A program made the translations under genes and the position numbers. The notes under the pieces were generated by a model. It was not told the DNA's origin. It made no database searches and saw nothing but the letters and a program-made list of their open reading frames with translations. From Chlorokybus atmophyticus (taxonomy: Eukaryota; Streptophyta; Chlorokybophyceae; Chlorokybales; Chlorokybaceae): a stretch of 64,000 nucleotides of DNA. Shown one piece after another: positions 1-12,751 of this stretch (positions within the stretch are counted from its first letter, which is position 1; every line of letters begins with the position of its first letter). Location: contig RHPI01002112.1 in NCBI GenBank assembly GCA_009103225.1, positions 324,972 to 388,971 on the forward strand. The letters run 5' to 3'.

Positions 1-2558
1 CAACTTGCTCGCTCCGTTGGCAGGATGTACAGCTCCTGGTCAGACAGATCTCTGGCTTCCCGCTGTTTGCGATGGCGCCTCCGGGAGCTGACGGCATGAT
101 ATATGTCGTGTCGCAAACGGGACTCATTAACGTGTACAGCACCAGCACAGGCCAGCAGCTATCCAAGTTTCTCGACATCACTGATCAGGTAGGAGGAAGA
201 AAGCCGTGAATCATGCTTGACAGGTCTAGTACATGCAGTCAGCTTTCGTCCTGCACGACCTGACAGTATTAAGTACGCATAGCTGTTGTACAACACTGGC
301 CAGCACACAACACCTTGTTCCCTTGTGGTATGCAAGCTGATTGTCACACAGCAGCTGATTGAAGCAGGTTTATGGGGCTCTTGTGCTGAGCATGCGGTCA
401 CTTGCGCATAGGTCTCACGATTGACCCGCCATTGCAGCTGTTGTTGATGTTATCGTTGTGGCGTGTTCCAGTCATGGGTAGGTTAGAGGCATACTGCATT
501 GGGCCTGCCGTCAAGTAGTACTGGTAAAACGGACACAGCACAGTTCTCTGGCTGATTGCATGTTATGTGCAGCGCCTGCAGTTGTTGTGGCAAACTGTCT
601 AAGTCTTTGAGCGTTGCTGTGCACAAATGCAGCTGCTGGTACTGACTGGAGAGCTGGCAGATCAAAATCAACGGGGAAGCGGGGTTGCTGGGGCTTGCAT
701 TTCACCCTCGCTACCTGGAGAATGGACTGTTTTACGTGAATTATGTTGATGGAAGCCTTGTCACTAACATCGCTGAGTTCAGGTACGGGTTGCAGGTTTT
801 TGTCAGTTGTGGCCCGCACGCGTGTTTTTAACCAGGTGTGTCTCAGGGGGAATCCAGATCCCGCAGTCTTGACAGCGGACCCTTCAACAAAACGGGTGTT
901 GTTGACTGTGCAGCAGCCTTTCAGCAACCACAATGGCGGTATGCTTCAATTTGGACCAGACGGACTTCTGTGGGTAAGCCCAACTCATAACCAATATCAG
1001 TCTGTGTTAGTGGCACTTCACTTACCTATAACAACCTGTTGTACTACACCTTACCCATTGCATAAGCATGCAGGCTCGCAAACTATGCAGCTTGCGCGAG
1101 TGTGTGCAATGCACGCGCCTCCAATTGCCCCGTCCGCATGCTCACAATGCGCACATCCACAAGCATGTGCGCACGTCTGCACTTTTTGACATATGCACAT
1201 GTGTGCACATGCGCTTTGCATGCACACATTGAACGGTTTAATATGACGAGTCTGAAACAAACATTGTTCTCAAAGGTCGGACTTGGCGATGGTGGCAGCG
1301 AGGGTGATCCGCTTAAACATGGTCAGGATCCGTCCACGGTGTTTGGGTCCATCTTCAGGCTTCAAGTGGATACGTCCATTGTCTCCAAGTCTACTAATGG
1401 CGCCGTCACAAAGGAGGGTGTTCCGCTCGCAGACGTATGGGCAAAAGGCCTGCGCAACCCCTGGAGGTAGAGTCTCTTATATGGGCTCTATGCTACCATC
1501 ACTAGGTAGGTTGTATGGTTGAACACAATCCTCTGCAGGTGGAGTTTTGATGGCTCGCTGCTGTACATTGCTGATGTTGGTCAGCAGCTTTACGAAGAGG
1601 TTGACGTACAAGACTCTAACTACAATGTTGTTAACGGAAGCAATGTGAACTTCGGCTGGAGTATTCTAGAAGGCAACCATTGCGTGAACTCAGCAAGTTG
1701 CAACACCGATGGTGGGCAGCCTGTATGTATCACCGGCAGTGAGTTGCTTGTGTTGTTGCCAAGTTAGGTAGCCTTTGTTAAGTGTTATGCCACCTCAGGT
1801 TTGACACCGCCTGTGCTGGAGTACACCCATAGCGTGCCGAACGGCTGCTGTGTTATCGGTGGCTTTGTGTACCGTGGTCAAGCTATCCCTCAGTTTGTAG
1901 GGCGCTATTTCTATGGTGACTTCTGCAGCGGCAAAGTAAGTCTGTCACGACAAGTGTAACAAGTGTACTGTCAGCATTTGTACATGCGTGCAGACTCCTA
2001 ATGTTCCGGTGTAATGTCCACACTGTGAGCACCTCCCATGCACTGGGAAGTGTGCACTTGCGGACGTACAAATAGCATTGTTGAACAACAGCGACCATGC
2101 ATCAAGCCTTGCTATGCGTTTTGACATGGCCTGTTGGCAATGAAAACGTGGTCTCATGCTACGCGTTTGTCCAGGTCTCGAGCTTCTTGTACGTTCCAGG
2201 GCAAGGGGTGACGGACCAGCAGGTGCATGGTTTCCGCAACATTGCGAGCATCTCGTCCTTTGGCATGGACTCTGCTTACGAATTGTACATTACGGCTTTC
2301 GACGAGGAGGGCTCATTGTGGAAGGTCGTGCCGGGCGGGGGCTCAATTGCAGCGCCTACAGCCAGCACCCCGGCGCCAAGCCCCGGGAGTAGTTCAGCTC
2401 CCTCTCCTTCTCCTCCATCTCCAGCAGGCACCCCTGTTACAGTGCCGGCAGCCCCTGCGCCAAGTCCAGGCACAAATGATGGGGTAACTCTTTGTTGTAA
2501 CCTGCCCTGGGCCTTGCTGCTGTGTGCAGCCCTCGCAAGCGTGGTGATGACGTGGTAG
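1..2558 (+). CDS. HHIP-like / sorbosone dehydrogenase-type beta-propeller protein, GPI-anchor-like tail (5' end outside window)
   Basis: Seen exons: 1-188 (left edge unresolved), 661-782, 847-973, 1276-1466, 1539-1738, 1799-1935 and 2175-2558, all with consensus splice sites and matching phases. The joined protein has the family signatures of the PQQ-dependent glucose/sorbosone dehydrogenase and Hedgehog-interacting-protein-like propeller: APPGADG then a VVSQTG strand, [58 protein letters not shown] and ISSFG near the end. After the propeller comes a Pro/Ser/Ala-rich linker and a final hydrophobic stretch ([16 protein letters not shown]), which suggests a GPI-anchored or tail-anchored cell-surface protein. 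Family members bind or oxidise sugars, but the substrate cannot be read here. The 3' exon is duplicated just downstream. The start codon and signal peptide lie outside the window. Confidence 0.85.
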
Positions 2559-2835
2559 TTTTTCATTCTTGTGCATAGTCTGTAAGTGACAACTACATCA
2601 GTGTAGCAGTCTGTTGGTCCAGTGGTACAGTGCAAGTGTGGTCTGTGTGCATCAGTGAATCCCGATCAGCCGTGATTGGTACCATTCAGGATTGAGTCGG
2701 TGTTGAATAGGGACAGGAAGCTGTGTAGTGTAAGGTGGCGATGTTTAGAGGGCAAGTCAAGGGCAGTGTTTTGAACACTATTGGAACCCCACTTATATAC
2801 ACGTATTGAGCGAGTCACGTTTGCATCTGCTGTCA

Positions 2836-3207
2836 GGGCTCACCGGTGTCGCCTGCAGCCAGCCCCCCGGCACTGAGCCCCAGTGGGAATGTTGCCTCTC
2901 TCTCCCCCCCTCCCCCTTCCCCTCCTTCTCCCTCTCCCTTTCTCCCTCCCCCTCCCGCTCCCGCTCCCCCTNNNNNNNNNNNNNNNNNNNNNNNNCACGA
3001 CAACCACACCCTCCCTCTCCCTCTCCCTCTCCCTCTCCCTCTCCCTCTCCTTCTCCTTCGCCAGCAGGCATCCTTGTTACAATACCAGCAGCCCCCGCGC
3101 CTGCGCCAAGTCCTCAAGGCACAAATGCTGGGGTGGCTCTGTCTTGTAATCTGCACTGGGCCTTACTGCTGTGTGCAGCACTCGCAAGTGCTGCATTGAT
3201 GTGCTAG
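2836..3207 (+). pseudogene. Duplicated last exon of the upstream HHIP-like gene
   Basis: This segment repeats the end of the gene just upstream: a Pro/Ser linker, then PAGILVTIPAAPAPAPSPQ, a GTNAGVALSCNL segment and a final hydrophobic run ending in MC and a stop at 3207. It matches the authentic tail ([29 protein letters not shown]) along its length. No propeller exons accompany it, so it is either a relic of a tandem 3' duplication or an alternative last exon. It is interrupted by a CCCTCT microsatellite and a 24-base run of N at 2972-2995, so its length is uncertain. Confidence 0.7.
2900..3062. repeat. CCCTCT-type microsatellite with a run of N
   Basis: Pyrimidine-only repeat (ccctctcc units) on both sides of a 24-base N run at 2972-2995. 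The N run is an unresolved part of the repeat, so the true repeat length is unknown. Confidence 0.9.
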
Positions 3208-3209
3208 TG

Positions 3210-4930
3210 TTAGCCTCTCATGCATGTGCATAGTGTGTCAATGACAACTAGGTTTGTGTGGCCGTCTCTTGTTAGCTTGTTCAGTGATCCCTTGTAGATT
3301 TGAAACTGTGGGCATTTTAAATGAACGAAGTGAGGATAGTTTGGATTGGTACAATGAGTTGGTGTCGGAGTATGTGCATCGAGATGTATTGTGGTTGGTG
3401 TGGTGTTATGTTGCGATGTGTAGGAGTGGCGATCAAAGGTAGTATATTTTTGCAGTGACAATACTGTGCGCCTGGTACTTGGCTAGTGCTAACATGTTGC
3501 TGCACTATCAGAGTGAAGTTGGCCCCGGGTGTAGTGAAGATGTCCTAGCCCGTCTGCTCTGCCCACTGCTGTCAATGCTGAGTGTTGCATAAACTGCGCT
3601 TTTTGTGCTACACACGACAAATTCCATCGTACACCACATGGTACATGCAATGTAACATGTTATTTAGAGTGCAAAGGTGTGCAATGCAAAGCCAACAACC
3701 TCAGAGATTGTTTACAACCTCAACACCAAGCACAAGGCACAAGTTACACAAATAAAGGGGGGGCCCAGAGCAGCGCTAGCTACAGCTAGACAATGACAAC
3801 ATTTAGACGACAACAGGCAGAGCAGGGCAGGGCAGGGCAAGGGCAAGTGGTCACCATATGCGCAGCAGAGGTGTATGAAGGCGCATGCAACGAACATGCA
3901 AGAACTGTGATTGACACACAGCATGCAGGCAGTCATTGTCAGCAAGTAGTTCACCACCGGGCTGACCTACTCTACCTTCACTACCGCTACTACTGATACC
4001 ACCACCCTATTAGACATGCAAGCATGCATATAACCTGCAATCACCTGCACAATGTGCAGCTAGTTGGTGGTTAGCAGCATTAGGCAGTTGGCAGCATTAA
4101 CAGTAGACGGACTCCCTCCTCCCGCCAACATTACCCTCGCCCCTCCTCGCCATTTGCTGCTGTGTTTGGCAGTCGTTTGTAACCCTCAATCATGCACTGC
4201 TGACGTCAGCAGTGCACGCTTGCAGCGGTGGCGCGTGGCATGATGGTTCGGTGCAGTCGGTCTACATTGTTGTTGGATTATTGCCGAATATAGCCGACCC
4301 TGTCACTTGGTCTGCAGGGCTTCATCCGCATCTGCCGTTAGCGCGTGGCATGCGCCTTGCAGCGGGCGGTGGCGATGGCGATATTGGAGCGAGGAGCTGC
4401 GGCGGTGGCCGCGGTGCCGGGATGGGGTCCTGTGGCTCAAGGCCCTTCTGAACTGAACTACTGAGGCAGACGCGGCGCTTGCTTAGCAAGACAGTGTGTG
4501 TAGGGCTGTGTACGGTGGGGCATGGTGGCAGCACGGTCTGGTGGCAGCACTTACATCGAAAGCTTGTATGTCAATCGTAACAGGGGTATTCAGCTTCGGG
4601 GTAATCGCGCAGCTGGGTTTTACAATGGAATTGCATTGCAAGAGCAATCTGCGCAATTACCTTCGATTGACAGGCGCAATAACTGATGTGCTAGCTGTTG
4701 CAGTGGTTACCTTTAGTACGACTGGATGTGAAGGTGGCATCAATCTCTCTCATTACATGGGCATGCATGATGTCAGCATTGTCAGCGGCAATCATTAACA
4801 TTAGTGAACTATAATTTATAGCATTACTCTACAAATTCATACAGATTAGTACTATCATGCATACGTATGAAATTCAACAAACCCGCACAATATCAATAAA
4901 GAAACACCTTGACATCGCACCTGCGACCAT
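3210..4930. other. Spacer without a recognisable gene
   Basis: Open frames here are short, show no family signature and no consistent splice structure. A short GGGCA run lies near 3820-3850. I see no supported gene or RNA in this stretch. Confidence 0.6.
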
Positions 4931-4934
4931 TGTC

Positions 4935-5200
4935 ATCAATGTCGTCATCATCATCGTTGTCGTTACCGTTATTGCCGTTACTGTGGTGGTGGCTCTGGAT
5001 ATACATATATATCAATATCATCGTTGTCGTCACCGTTATCGCCGTTGCTGTGGTGGTGGGTCTGATATACATATATATCAATATCATCGTTGTCGTCACC
5101 GTTATCGCCGTTACTGTGGTGGTGGCTCTGATATACATATATATTAATATTATCATTATCGTCACCGTTATCGCCGTTACTGTGGTGGTGGATTTTATAA
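4935..5200. repeat. 66-bp tandem repeat array, about four units
   Basis: A unit containing GCCGTTACTGTGGTGGTGG followed by TATACATATATATCAATAT recurs with the GCCGTT block at about 4974, 5041, 5107 and 5173, a period of 66-67 bp. Because 66 is a multiple of 3, all frames on both strands stay open, which creates spurious ORFs. No spacers differ between units, so it is a minisatellite and not a CRISPR array. Confidence 0.9.
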
Positions 5201-5225
5201 ATAAATATACATATATATATATAAA

Positions 5226-5679
5226 CATATATATATACAGTCTACTCTCCTTGTAAGTATACACTTGGTCCTTTAAAAACATACTTATAGAGCAGATATG
5301 TTTACCTCCATTTAAGTATATATATGTATACTAGTATATGATACTTACAATCAGTTTAAGTGCATAATATATATTATAATATATCGCATCTTTCTTAGTA
5401 AGCATAGGTATACTTATATAGTGAACCACGCGGCGTCACGCAACAGCGTCACACAATGACTTTGTGACAATGCTGCGTTTAGTGACCCTCCTTGTAAGTA
5501 TAATCTCTGCTAAAGCGGAATTTCCTTGAAAATCGGTTATGTTTACATGTATATAAGTATTCATAATAACCAACAGTATTTGCTACGGAAACTATTAGCT
5601 CCTTGTCATTTTATGTGTATAGAGCATTTATATCTACAAAGACGATACTTATAGCCCGAGTAGACTGTATATATATATG
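5226..5679. mobile_element. 454-bp MITE-like element with 22-bp perfect terminal inverted repeats
   Basis: The left end (5226-5247: C, eleven alternating AT bases, then CAGTCTACTC) is the exact reverse complement of the right end (5658-5679). The sub-terminal block CCTCCTTGTAAGTATA recurs internally at about 5487-5502, followed by similar GGTTATGTTTAC and AAGTAT motifs, so the element looks built from repeated end modules. No transposase frame is present, hence non-autonomous. CAGT termini inside TA-rich flanks resemble Tc1/mariner-type MITEs, which insert at TA. The TA flanks merge with the alternating AT, so the exact target duplication cannot be read. Confidence 0.8.
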
Positions 5680-6328
5680 CCTCAAAGACTCACACCTGCA
5701 GCTCTGCTGCAGGTGGTCCTACTTGCGCTACTATCTTCACCCTGCCGCTTTGCGCTAATGCCTGCCCGCCGACTGTGCTTGGTTGTTCCATGATGATTGT
5801 CAATTGCATCTCTTTGCTTCATATACTACTATCACTCGGATGTCGTCAGCGTGTTGCTGTACACAAGTTTGTGCACGCCTGTAGGTGGATTGCATGCACC
5901 ACGCACAGGACCAATCCTAGGGAGACCAATGGACCCAATCATGCATGCACTATCTGCTATAGACGATAATCCACATCTGCTGCAAGACGCTCAGCATTGC
6001 ACAACAATGCCCCCAAGTAGGGCGGCCTTATCCACCAGGTTGATCCTGTGCAGGTCTCGCGTTCACCATTGTACCAAAGGGGTGTGCTACTATGCCGGCA
6101 TGCATTGTGTGCCGAGACATGCTGTGTGTCGCAGACGCTTATGATGGCTGCATTTGATTGTGATGATCTGTGTGGCATTCTGTTTGCGACACAGGTGTGT
6201 CTTAAATTAGGCAGGCTGCAACGCATGTGCATAGAACTGGTTGGTCACAAGGTACAGTATTCTTATTCACAAGGAAACAATAACACCTGCAACTACTAAT
6301 GGCTCAAGCTGCAGTTATACTACAGCAC
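5680..6328. other. Spacer downstream of the PreP gene
   Basis: No gene seen. The segment around 6065-6120 resembles, in reverse orientation, the segment at about 15475-15525, so a dispersed repeat fragment is likely. The PreP stop codon is at 6329-6331, so this spacer must include its 3' UTR. Confidence 0.5.
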
Positions 6329-9300
6329 CTACAACACGTTCTTTGTGACCAGCAGCCCAGGCCTTTGGTTGTTTGCTGCAGCGGCAGCATCCGCAGATGC
6401 CACGGCAACAATGTTAGCCTGCTCGCCGCGCACAACCTCAAGGGCATCTGCAAACTTGTGGAAATCTTCTTGTGTGGTCGACAGGATCTGCTCCCTCCTT
6501 TGTTGCCTCTCCTCGTCTGTCACTCCAAGCACGTACCGCATGAAGCTGCACAGAAGAGAAAAGGATGAAACAAGTCAGTGAAGCCAGTAGTGCCACCATG
6601 TCAACTTGCACCATAGCAAGAAACACTACACTACCACCACCACGCCTATATTTGGGGTGCTCATATGTGGTGCTTGTATATGGTGATGGTTGTCGGTGTG
6701 AGGGCATAAGACACAAGGTTGCAAGGAAACTTGCATGTGGATGTGGACCCTGAAGAACAAGAGCAGGCGCAAAGTACCTGGTATAGCCCTTGGCGTCAGG
6801 GAGCTGGTATGAATCAACGTCCCCGATGCAGCCAATGATGGCCTTAGTAAGGGCGTCCTTGGACAGCTCGAGCCCACGCAGGAACTCGGGGGTGCCATCA
6901 TAGTTGTCGAGGGTCTTGAGCAGGTTGGGATCGCGGTACGATAGGTAGCTGAAGACGCCACTGTTAGAGTCAAAATCGCAGAAGCCGCCATATGCGCCGC
7001 CGCTCACTCGCACGCGGTCCCACAACCACGTGGCACCCACGTGCTTGCTGATCACATACGCACTGCCGTCCAGCTCGTATCCCGCATTGTACAAGTTGGC
7101 GGCCTTCCCAACATAATTCACCTGTGGAACGCGAGGACGACATGAGTGCAGGCAGGCACACACAAGCGCGCACTTGTGCACGCACACGTATGCAAGTGGC
7201 AAAGCTGCAAAACTGATGCAAGCACACGTGCATGCACACCATGCGCAACATAAGTGTCATCTTCACCTGCGTGGGGACGATGAGCGCCTCATTTCTCCTA
7301 GAGAGGATGTCTTCCCATGGCGCGGGCTCCACGTGTGTGTCGGGCAGGGACTCCATGAACGCCGCAACATCCCCATCAACAGCAGTGAGGGTCTTCTCGT
7401 CCGCGGTGAGGTTGACCAGCAGGCCCTTGCGCGACAGCAGACATGTGCGGATCTCCTCAAGCCCGGCCTGGACGGAGTCCCAGTCCGAATCGATCTTGTT
7501 GGCCAGCTCCTTGATGTAGTCGAACGAGCTCAGACCGCCCATCAACTCAGACACGTAGCCTGCGCGGCTGTCCATTGCGTCGAGCCGTGTTGCAGCTACG
7601 CTGTGGCCGCTACCAAGCATGCGGCCCTGAGACACATGACAACGTGTTGATAAGTGCATTCCAGGACTGATGCAATGCATGCAGGCATAACCAACGATGC
7701 AGATGTAACGCCCCATAGTAATGCGTTGTTACCCAACATGAACTCACGAGCTGAGTAACATGCGAATTGAGTAACACACAAAGCGTGCCCTGAACGCAGC
7801 TTGAACGCGTGATGTCATGTGGGTACCGCGCGGTGCAAGCCACAACCAAAGTGTGTAACATACCTCCTTTGAGGCTTTGCTTTCAAGGACCATCTGCTTG
7901 AACCGCTCCTTGTCATCCAGTCGTGCATTAAGCATGATCTCGCGCATGAGGTCGAACATGCTGGCGGCCTGGCCGGCCATGGCCTTGCCCCTGAGCATCA
8001 TGTAGAGCGCGGGCTCCTCGGGCCTCTTGCGCACGGGCGACGCGAACGGCGACGCGGAGATGCCGCCCGTCTTCTGACCGATCTTCTGCGTCAGCTCGAT
8101 GAACGAGAGCTTGTCCGTGCCCATCTCGATCAAGCAGCGGCTGCAAAGCACGCGTGTTAACATGTGTTCAAAGAGTGTATATGCAAAATAACACGCCTGC
8201 CCAAGGGTTACATTTGTGCTTACCAGAAGAGAGGCACCAGCGGCATGAGGCGCTTTGGCACCGGGCGCATGTCAAATGCCACATCAACGTACAACACATC
8301 ATTGGTAAAGAGATCATGCGAGATGACATGTGCTCCAGCCTTGTCCCTCACCTGCACCAATACCAACGCCATGAGCAAAACAACCAAACACAGTCAAAGA
8401 CAACGAAAACACGTTCCACATGTACGCATACATCAATCGGAATTGTCTTCGCCTCCTTAGGGATGTCCTCCAACACGAGGGCGGGTACAGTGGCGAGCGC
8501 TTCAGGTGGGTCGGGAGTCTCCTGCTTCTCCTTCAGCAACCGCGTGGCCTCGATGACGGAATGGATGTCATCCTCCTTCAGGCCACTGCGCACGCTCTCC
8601 AGCCGCTCCTTCTCTTCGTTCTCAATCTCCGCACCAAGCTTTGTATCCGGCTGCAACAGAGAAGCGCGTGTGTAAGCATCGCTGGCATTGAACTGTTTGT
8701 GCATGCATTTGAGGGTACGTACTGTTTTTGTGCATGCACACACTCGCATGCACGTGTGGATGCCTGCTTCTACTTATGCTCACGCACGTGTATGTGTGTG
8801 CACGTGCATGCATCTTTGTGCGTGTGCATGTATGTGAGGAGGTGCATGCGTGATGTGTGTTACTTTATGAGATATGTGCACCCTTGGTACCTGCAGCTCC
8901 AGTGTAACGCGATGGGTGTTGTCCAGCAAATACTGATTGATGAGCGGAGAGAACACTGCCTTCGCTCCCTCTGATGCAATCCTGCCCTTTAGGTGCTTGA
9001 GGGGCTCCTCAAACTTGAGCGCATCGAACGGGCTGCCACCATACAGCCATTGGCCCTACAACACACAGAGAGAGAAAAGTGTCAAATGAGCCATCCCCAA
9101 CAACCCTTCTCTCATGTATCAGTGTACAATACAGTAGCACAACAAGGTCGGCGCACCATAGAGGACAACATCAAAGCGAGGCCTCGTGGGAACCGCCCGG
9201 TATTGTTCTCGCGCAGATAGAACTCGATGGTGTTGATGCTGGCCTCCACGGCTTCGTCAGAGAAGCTCTCTTCTGCCAGCTCCTTCAGCTTGTCCATCAC

Positions 9301-9876
9301 CAACGCCTCCAACTTAGCGACATCTTCAGGCGCAACGCCCTGCGAGAAGACCATCATCAACCAACCACTACAACAGCTGTCACCTTCTGCAAGCACAACT
9401 CAGGCCTCACAGCCATTAAGGCTGCCGTTTAGAACTTGGAAAACCCATTGCTTGCATGACACTTGCAAAGCAATCTTACAGCTCTCAACACCCCATGTGC
9501 TTGCGCCACATTCAAGTGTGCTCCCTTAGAGACAACGCAACGAGTGTATACATACGACACATATACCGCATCCCGACACGCACCTTCATGCCAATAGAGA
9601 ATGTCGGCTGCGCCAGCTCGGTTTCCAGGCCACCTCCGACGACGGCCTCTCCGAGGCCCGAGTCCATCAGTGCCTTGTGCAGCGGGGATGCGCTGGTCCC
9701 CAGCATGAGGTGGTTCAGGAACGACAGCGCCAGGTCCGTCTCGAGGTCCAGCCGGCCCTCGGACAGGACCCAGTTGACCGTGAGGTACGTCTTCTTGTCC
9801 ACATCGGCCTCCTCACCAACACCATATTTCTGGAAGTAAAGATTGCTAACTGTGTTGCTGTACGCTTGAGAGCAAG

Positions 9877-9916
<40 letters not shown>

Positions 9917-12260
9917 GCATTTATATGTGTGCGTGTGTGACATGGTCACGCATGCGCACACCATGCGCGTGCGCACGCGTTTGCAGCCACACATGCATGT
10001 GCGCGTGCATATGTGAGTGTGCGTGTGTTGGTTTGGAGCTAGTTTTCCCACACACCTCAACATAGCGCTTTGGTTCCTTGAAAAGGGGCTGAGAGCCCAC
10101 AATCGACTCCTGGCGAGCCTTCTCGTTGGCCTCGAACTCGGACAGATACCCGTCGAGGATGCGGAGGCGCTCGGTGGCATCATCGTCGCCGTAGACCCAG
10201 ATGCGCGCGTTGCTAGGGTGGTAGAACTTGGCGTGGAAATCCTTGAACTGCTCAAAGGTGAGGTTGGGGATCACCTGCACGCACAGCAGTTTGCGAAAAC
10301 ATCAGCCTAAGCCACCAACACTGACAAACTGAGAGGGTGACGATGTGCCCTCAAACAGAAAACATAAAACCCTGATATGCAGCGCATGAGGTATAGTACA
10401 GTACAAGGAGCTAGCTAATAACTAGGTCCACTGTGGATTTCAAGCGACATCCACCTTATGGAAAGCTGAAGACCAGCATCTGATCTACAGTTAACCCATT
10501 ACTTTGGGACATAACCATACATAGGAGCTCGAGCACTTTGCATTTGAACCATAGACGCAATCATCATGGGCTTTCACATGAGCAGTTCTGCTCTATAAGT
10601 GGTTGGTGCAACCGCGACTCTACTCACCCTCGGGTCACCTCCGCTGTCAACGCCATACGTGTTATCGGGGAACAGCTTCTGCTGGATCTCGCGGCCCAAC
10701 ACACTGTCCGGCTGAGAGTAGACACCCTTCATCTCATTGAAGACCACACCTGCGCCCCACATAAACCAACTGGGCAACCAGCTCGTACATGTGCACATCT
10801 ATGTGGTTGCACTAACACTAACAACCCATGCAACAAGCGCCGCATGTTGTGATGTGATGATAGATTGTGTTTAAATGTGTTTTCTCACCCTTGAAGGTGA
10901 GTGGCTCTTTGGGGTCTTCAAGCTCATAATGCCAGCCTTCCTGCTGGAACACCAGCTCATCTGATATGCATCTCGGGTGGAACACCGCGTCCAGATATAC
11001 ATCAATAAGGTTGTAGAAGTCCTGCCCAATACATACATGAGTTAGCCAGATTTGCGGATGCTTGCACACATACACACACACTCACATAAATTTCACCATG
11101 CATATTGCTGTCAGTGTTTCAACATCACCGCAAACAACAATATGCATACTTGCAGGTTTGTAGAGGCAACGGGGTAGCAGGTGCGGTCGGGATAGGTGAA
11201 TGCGTTGAGAAAAGTGTTTAGGGAACCCTTGATGAGCTCCACAAACGGCTCCTTGATCGGGTATTTGCGCGAACCGCAAAGCACGCTGTGCTCCAGTATG
11301 TGCGGGATGCCCGTGCTATCAGACCTGAGTTGGGCCAATATTGTTGAGGGCTCTGCCAAACAAACACGAGGACAAAACGACAAGTAGCCAAATTACATCT
11401 GTGTGCGCACTTGCGAACGCACACACGCATGCAACACACGAGTGCACATGCATGTGCCCGTGCGCAGAGACAACAAGTGCAGAAGCATATCTACATGTGC
11501 GCATGCACGCGCATGTAAGTATGTATAAATGCTTACGGGGGAGTGCGAAAGACAATGCCAAAGACTTTGTTCTCATCATCGGTCTTGACGGACATCAGCT
11601 CCGCGCCTGTCTTCTTGTGGCGGTACAGAGTGCAGTCGGCATTGTACTCGGTGATAAACTGCGTCTCAACCTCTTCAAACCCATGAAGCTCGCGCGCTAC
11701 TGGCGTTGTCTCTGCTTAGAAAGACAGTTAAGCTGGACACACACGCATGCACATACGTACAGTTCGCCAAAACCTCCATAACATGTGATACAGAACCTTA
11801 ATTTGGCAATGCTACTGCAAAACAGAAAGCCGAGCAAGCAAACGCCAGCTGCTATGGACATGCATGCACGTCAATAGCTGTAGCGTTCTGCTACTGACAC
11901 ATGCACACAGTTACAGACAACGAGAATGGCGTGCCAACACACATGCAGCGGACATGCACCTGCAGGCGAAGTGGCAACAGCTTGCGTGACAAGCTTGCGG
12001 GCAGTGTTGGCGTTGAATTGGGAGGGAGAGGCAGCGGCAGCGGAGCGCAGGAGGCGTCCGGAGAGCAGCAGCGGTGCAGCCGCAGGGGAGCCTGCAAGAA
12101 GGGGTGCCCTGCTGGCAGACCTCAACCCAGCGTAGCGAGGCAGCGGACCAGCCGCAGCACTCCTCGCAACGCCGCCCGCCGCCGAAACATGCAAACCCCG
12201 CCCCGACACTGTCGCCGCCCGCACGCCGGTGCACGCTGACGCCGTCGCCAACGCCGCCAT
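6329..12260 (-). CDS. PREP: Presequence protease PreP (M16C zinc metallopeptidase), organellar
   Basis: Degrades cleaved targeting peptides and other unstructured peptides in mitochondria and plastids. Fifteen exons, all phase-consistent: 12260-11960, 11711-11537, 11324-11150, 11021-10889, 10749-10628, 10274-10056, 9829-9584, 9339-9157, 9055-8891, 8650-8432, 8351-8224, 8140-7864, 7626-7267, 7121-6778 and 6545-6329, giving about 1087 aa, the usual PreP length. The inverted zinc motif HxxEH is seen as HILEH in exon 3, within GIPHILEHSVLCGSRKYP. Other PreP blocks are FNEMKGVYSQPD, HLMLGTSASPL, RENNTGRFPRGL, GKTGGIS and GGFCDFDS. The Arg/Ala/Ser-rich first about 100 residues look like a dual or organelle transit peptide; the ATG at 12260 is the first in frame that keeps it. 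No frameshift or stop interrupts it. Confidence 0.96.
9878..9910. repeat. AT dinucleotide microsatellite in a PreP intron
   Basis: About sixteen TA/AT units in the PreP intron between exons 6 and 7, next to an alternating CA/TG/CG tract (9915-10030). No coding content. Confidence 0.9.
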
Positions 12261-12751
12261 CGCTGCCTCCGTCAGCCTCACCAGCACCCTGGCTCTCGCC
12301 ACCGTGGCTACTTGCCGGCTCCTCCCGCCGAGGCAGACGGCAACACCGCCACCGACACCGACACTGTGGCTGACACCGGTTGCGAGAGAAGCCGTTGCTG
12401 CATCGGCTGCTCAACGCACAGCTAGACAGCAAGAGCAAAGACTAGCGAGATTATCTTTTGTGCGCGATGGTTGAGATGTCGCTTCGGAGCGTCAGGCAGG
12501 CATTCCTCAGTAGCGAGCACCTGTTTCGGCTTCTATCTTATGACGTGGACGCATGAGGCTTGGCCAAGCTGACGCGAGCTGATCTGAACACGGCTTACCG
12601 TAACTGCGAACACGGAGGTTATTGTACTGGTATCGCAATTGCAAAGGGACATTTAAGTTTACGTTTAGACATGCATTCAGATGTCTTAACTAGTTAAGGT
12701 ATGCTTGAGATGGCGATGTGCTGAGCACCAGGCCAAGTGGTCGCGGCGAGC
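12261..12751. promoter_or_regulatory. Shared upstream region of divergent PreP and Maf genes
   Basis: This 490-bp stretch separates the start of PreP (minus strand) from the start of the Maf gene (plus strand), so it must hold both 5' UTRs and promoters. No TATA box or other named element can be assigned with confidence. Confidence 0.5.

Noticed and set aside
4857-5282. Long overlapping ORFs and a possible CRISPR-like array in the 66-bp repeat
   Set aside because: Period is a multiple of 3 and there are no unique spacers; this is a minisatellite in a eukaryotic genome.
12230-12302. Earlier start for PreP upstream of 12260
   Set aside because: The frame is open but has no ATG there; the first ATG is at 12260.
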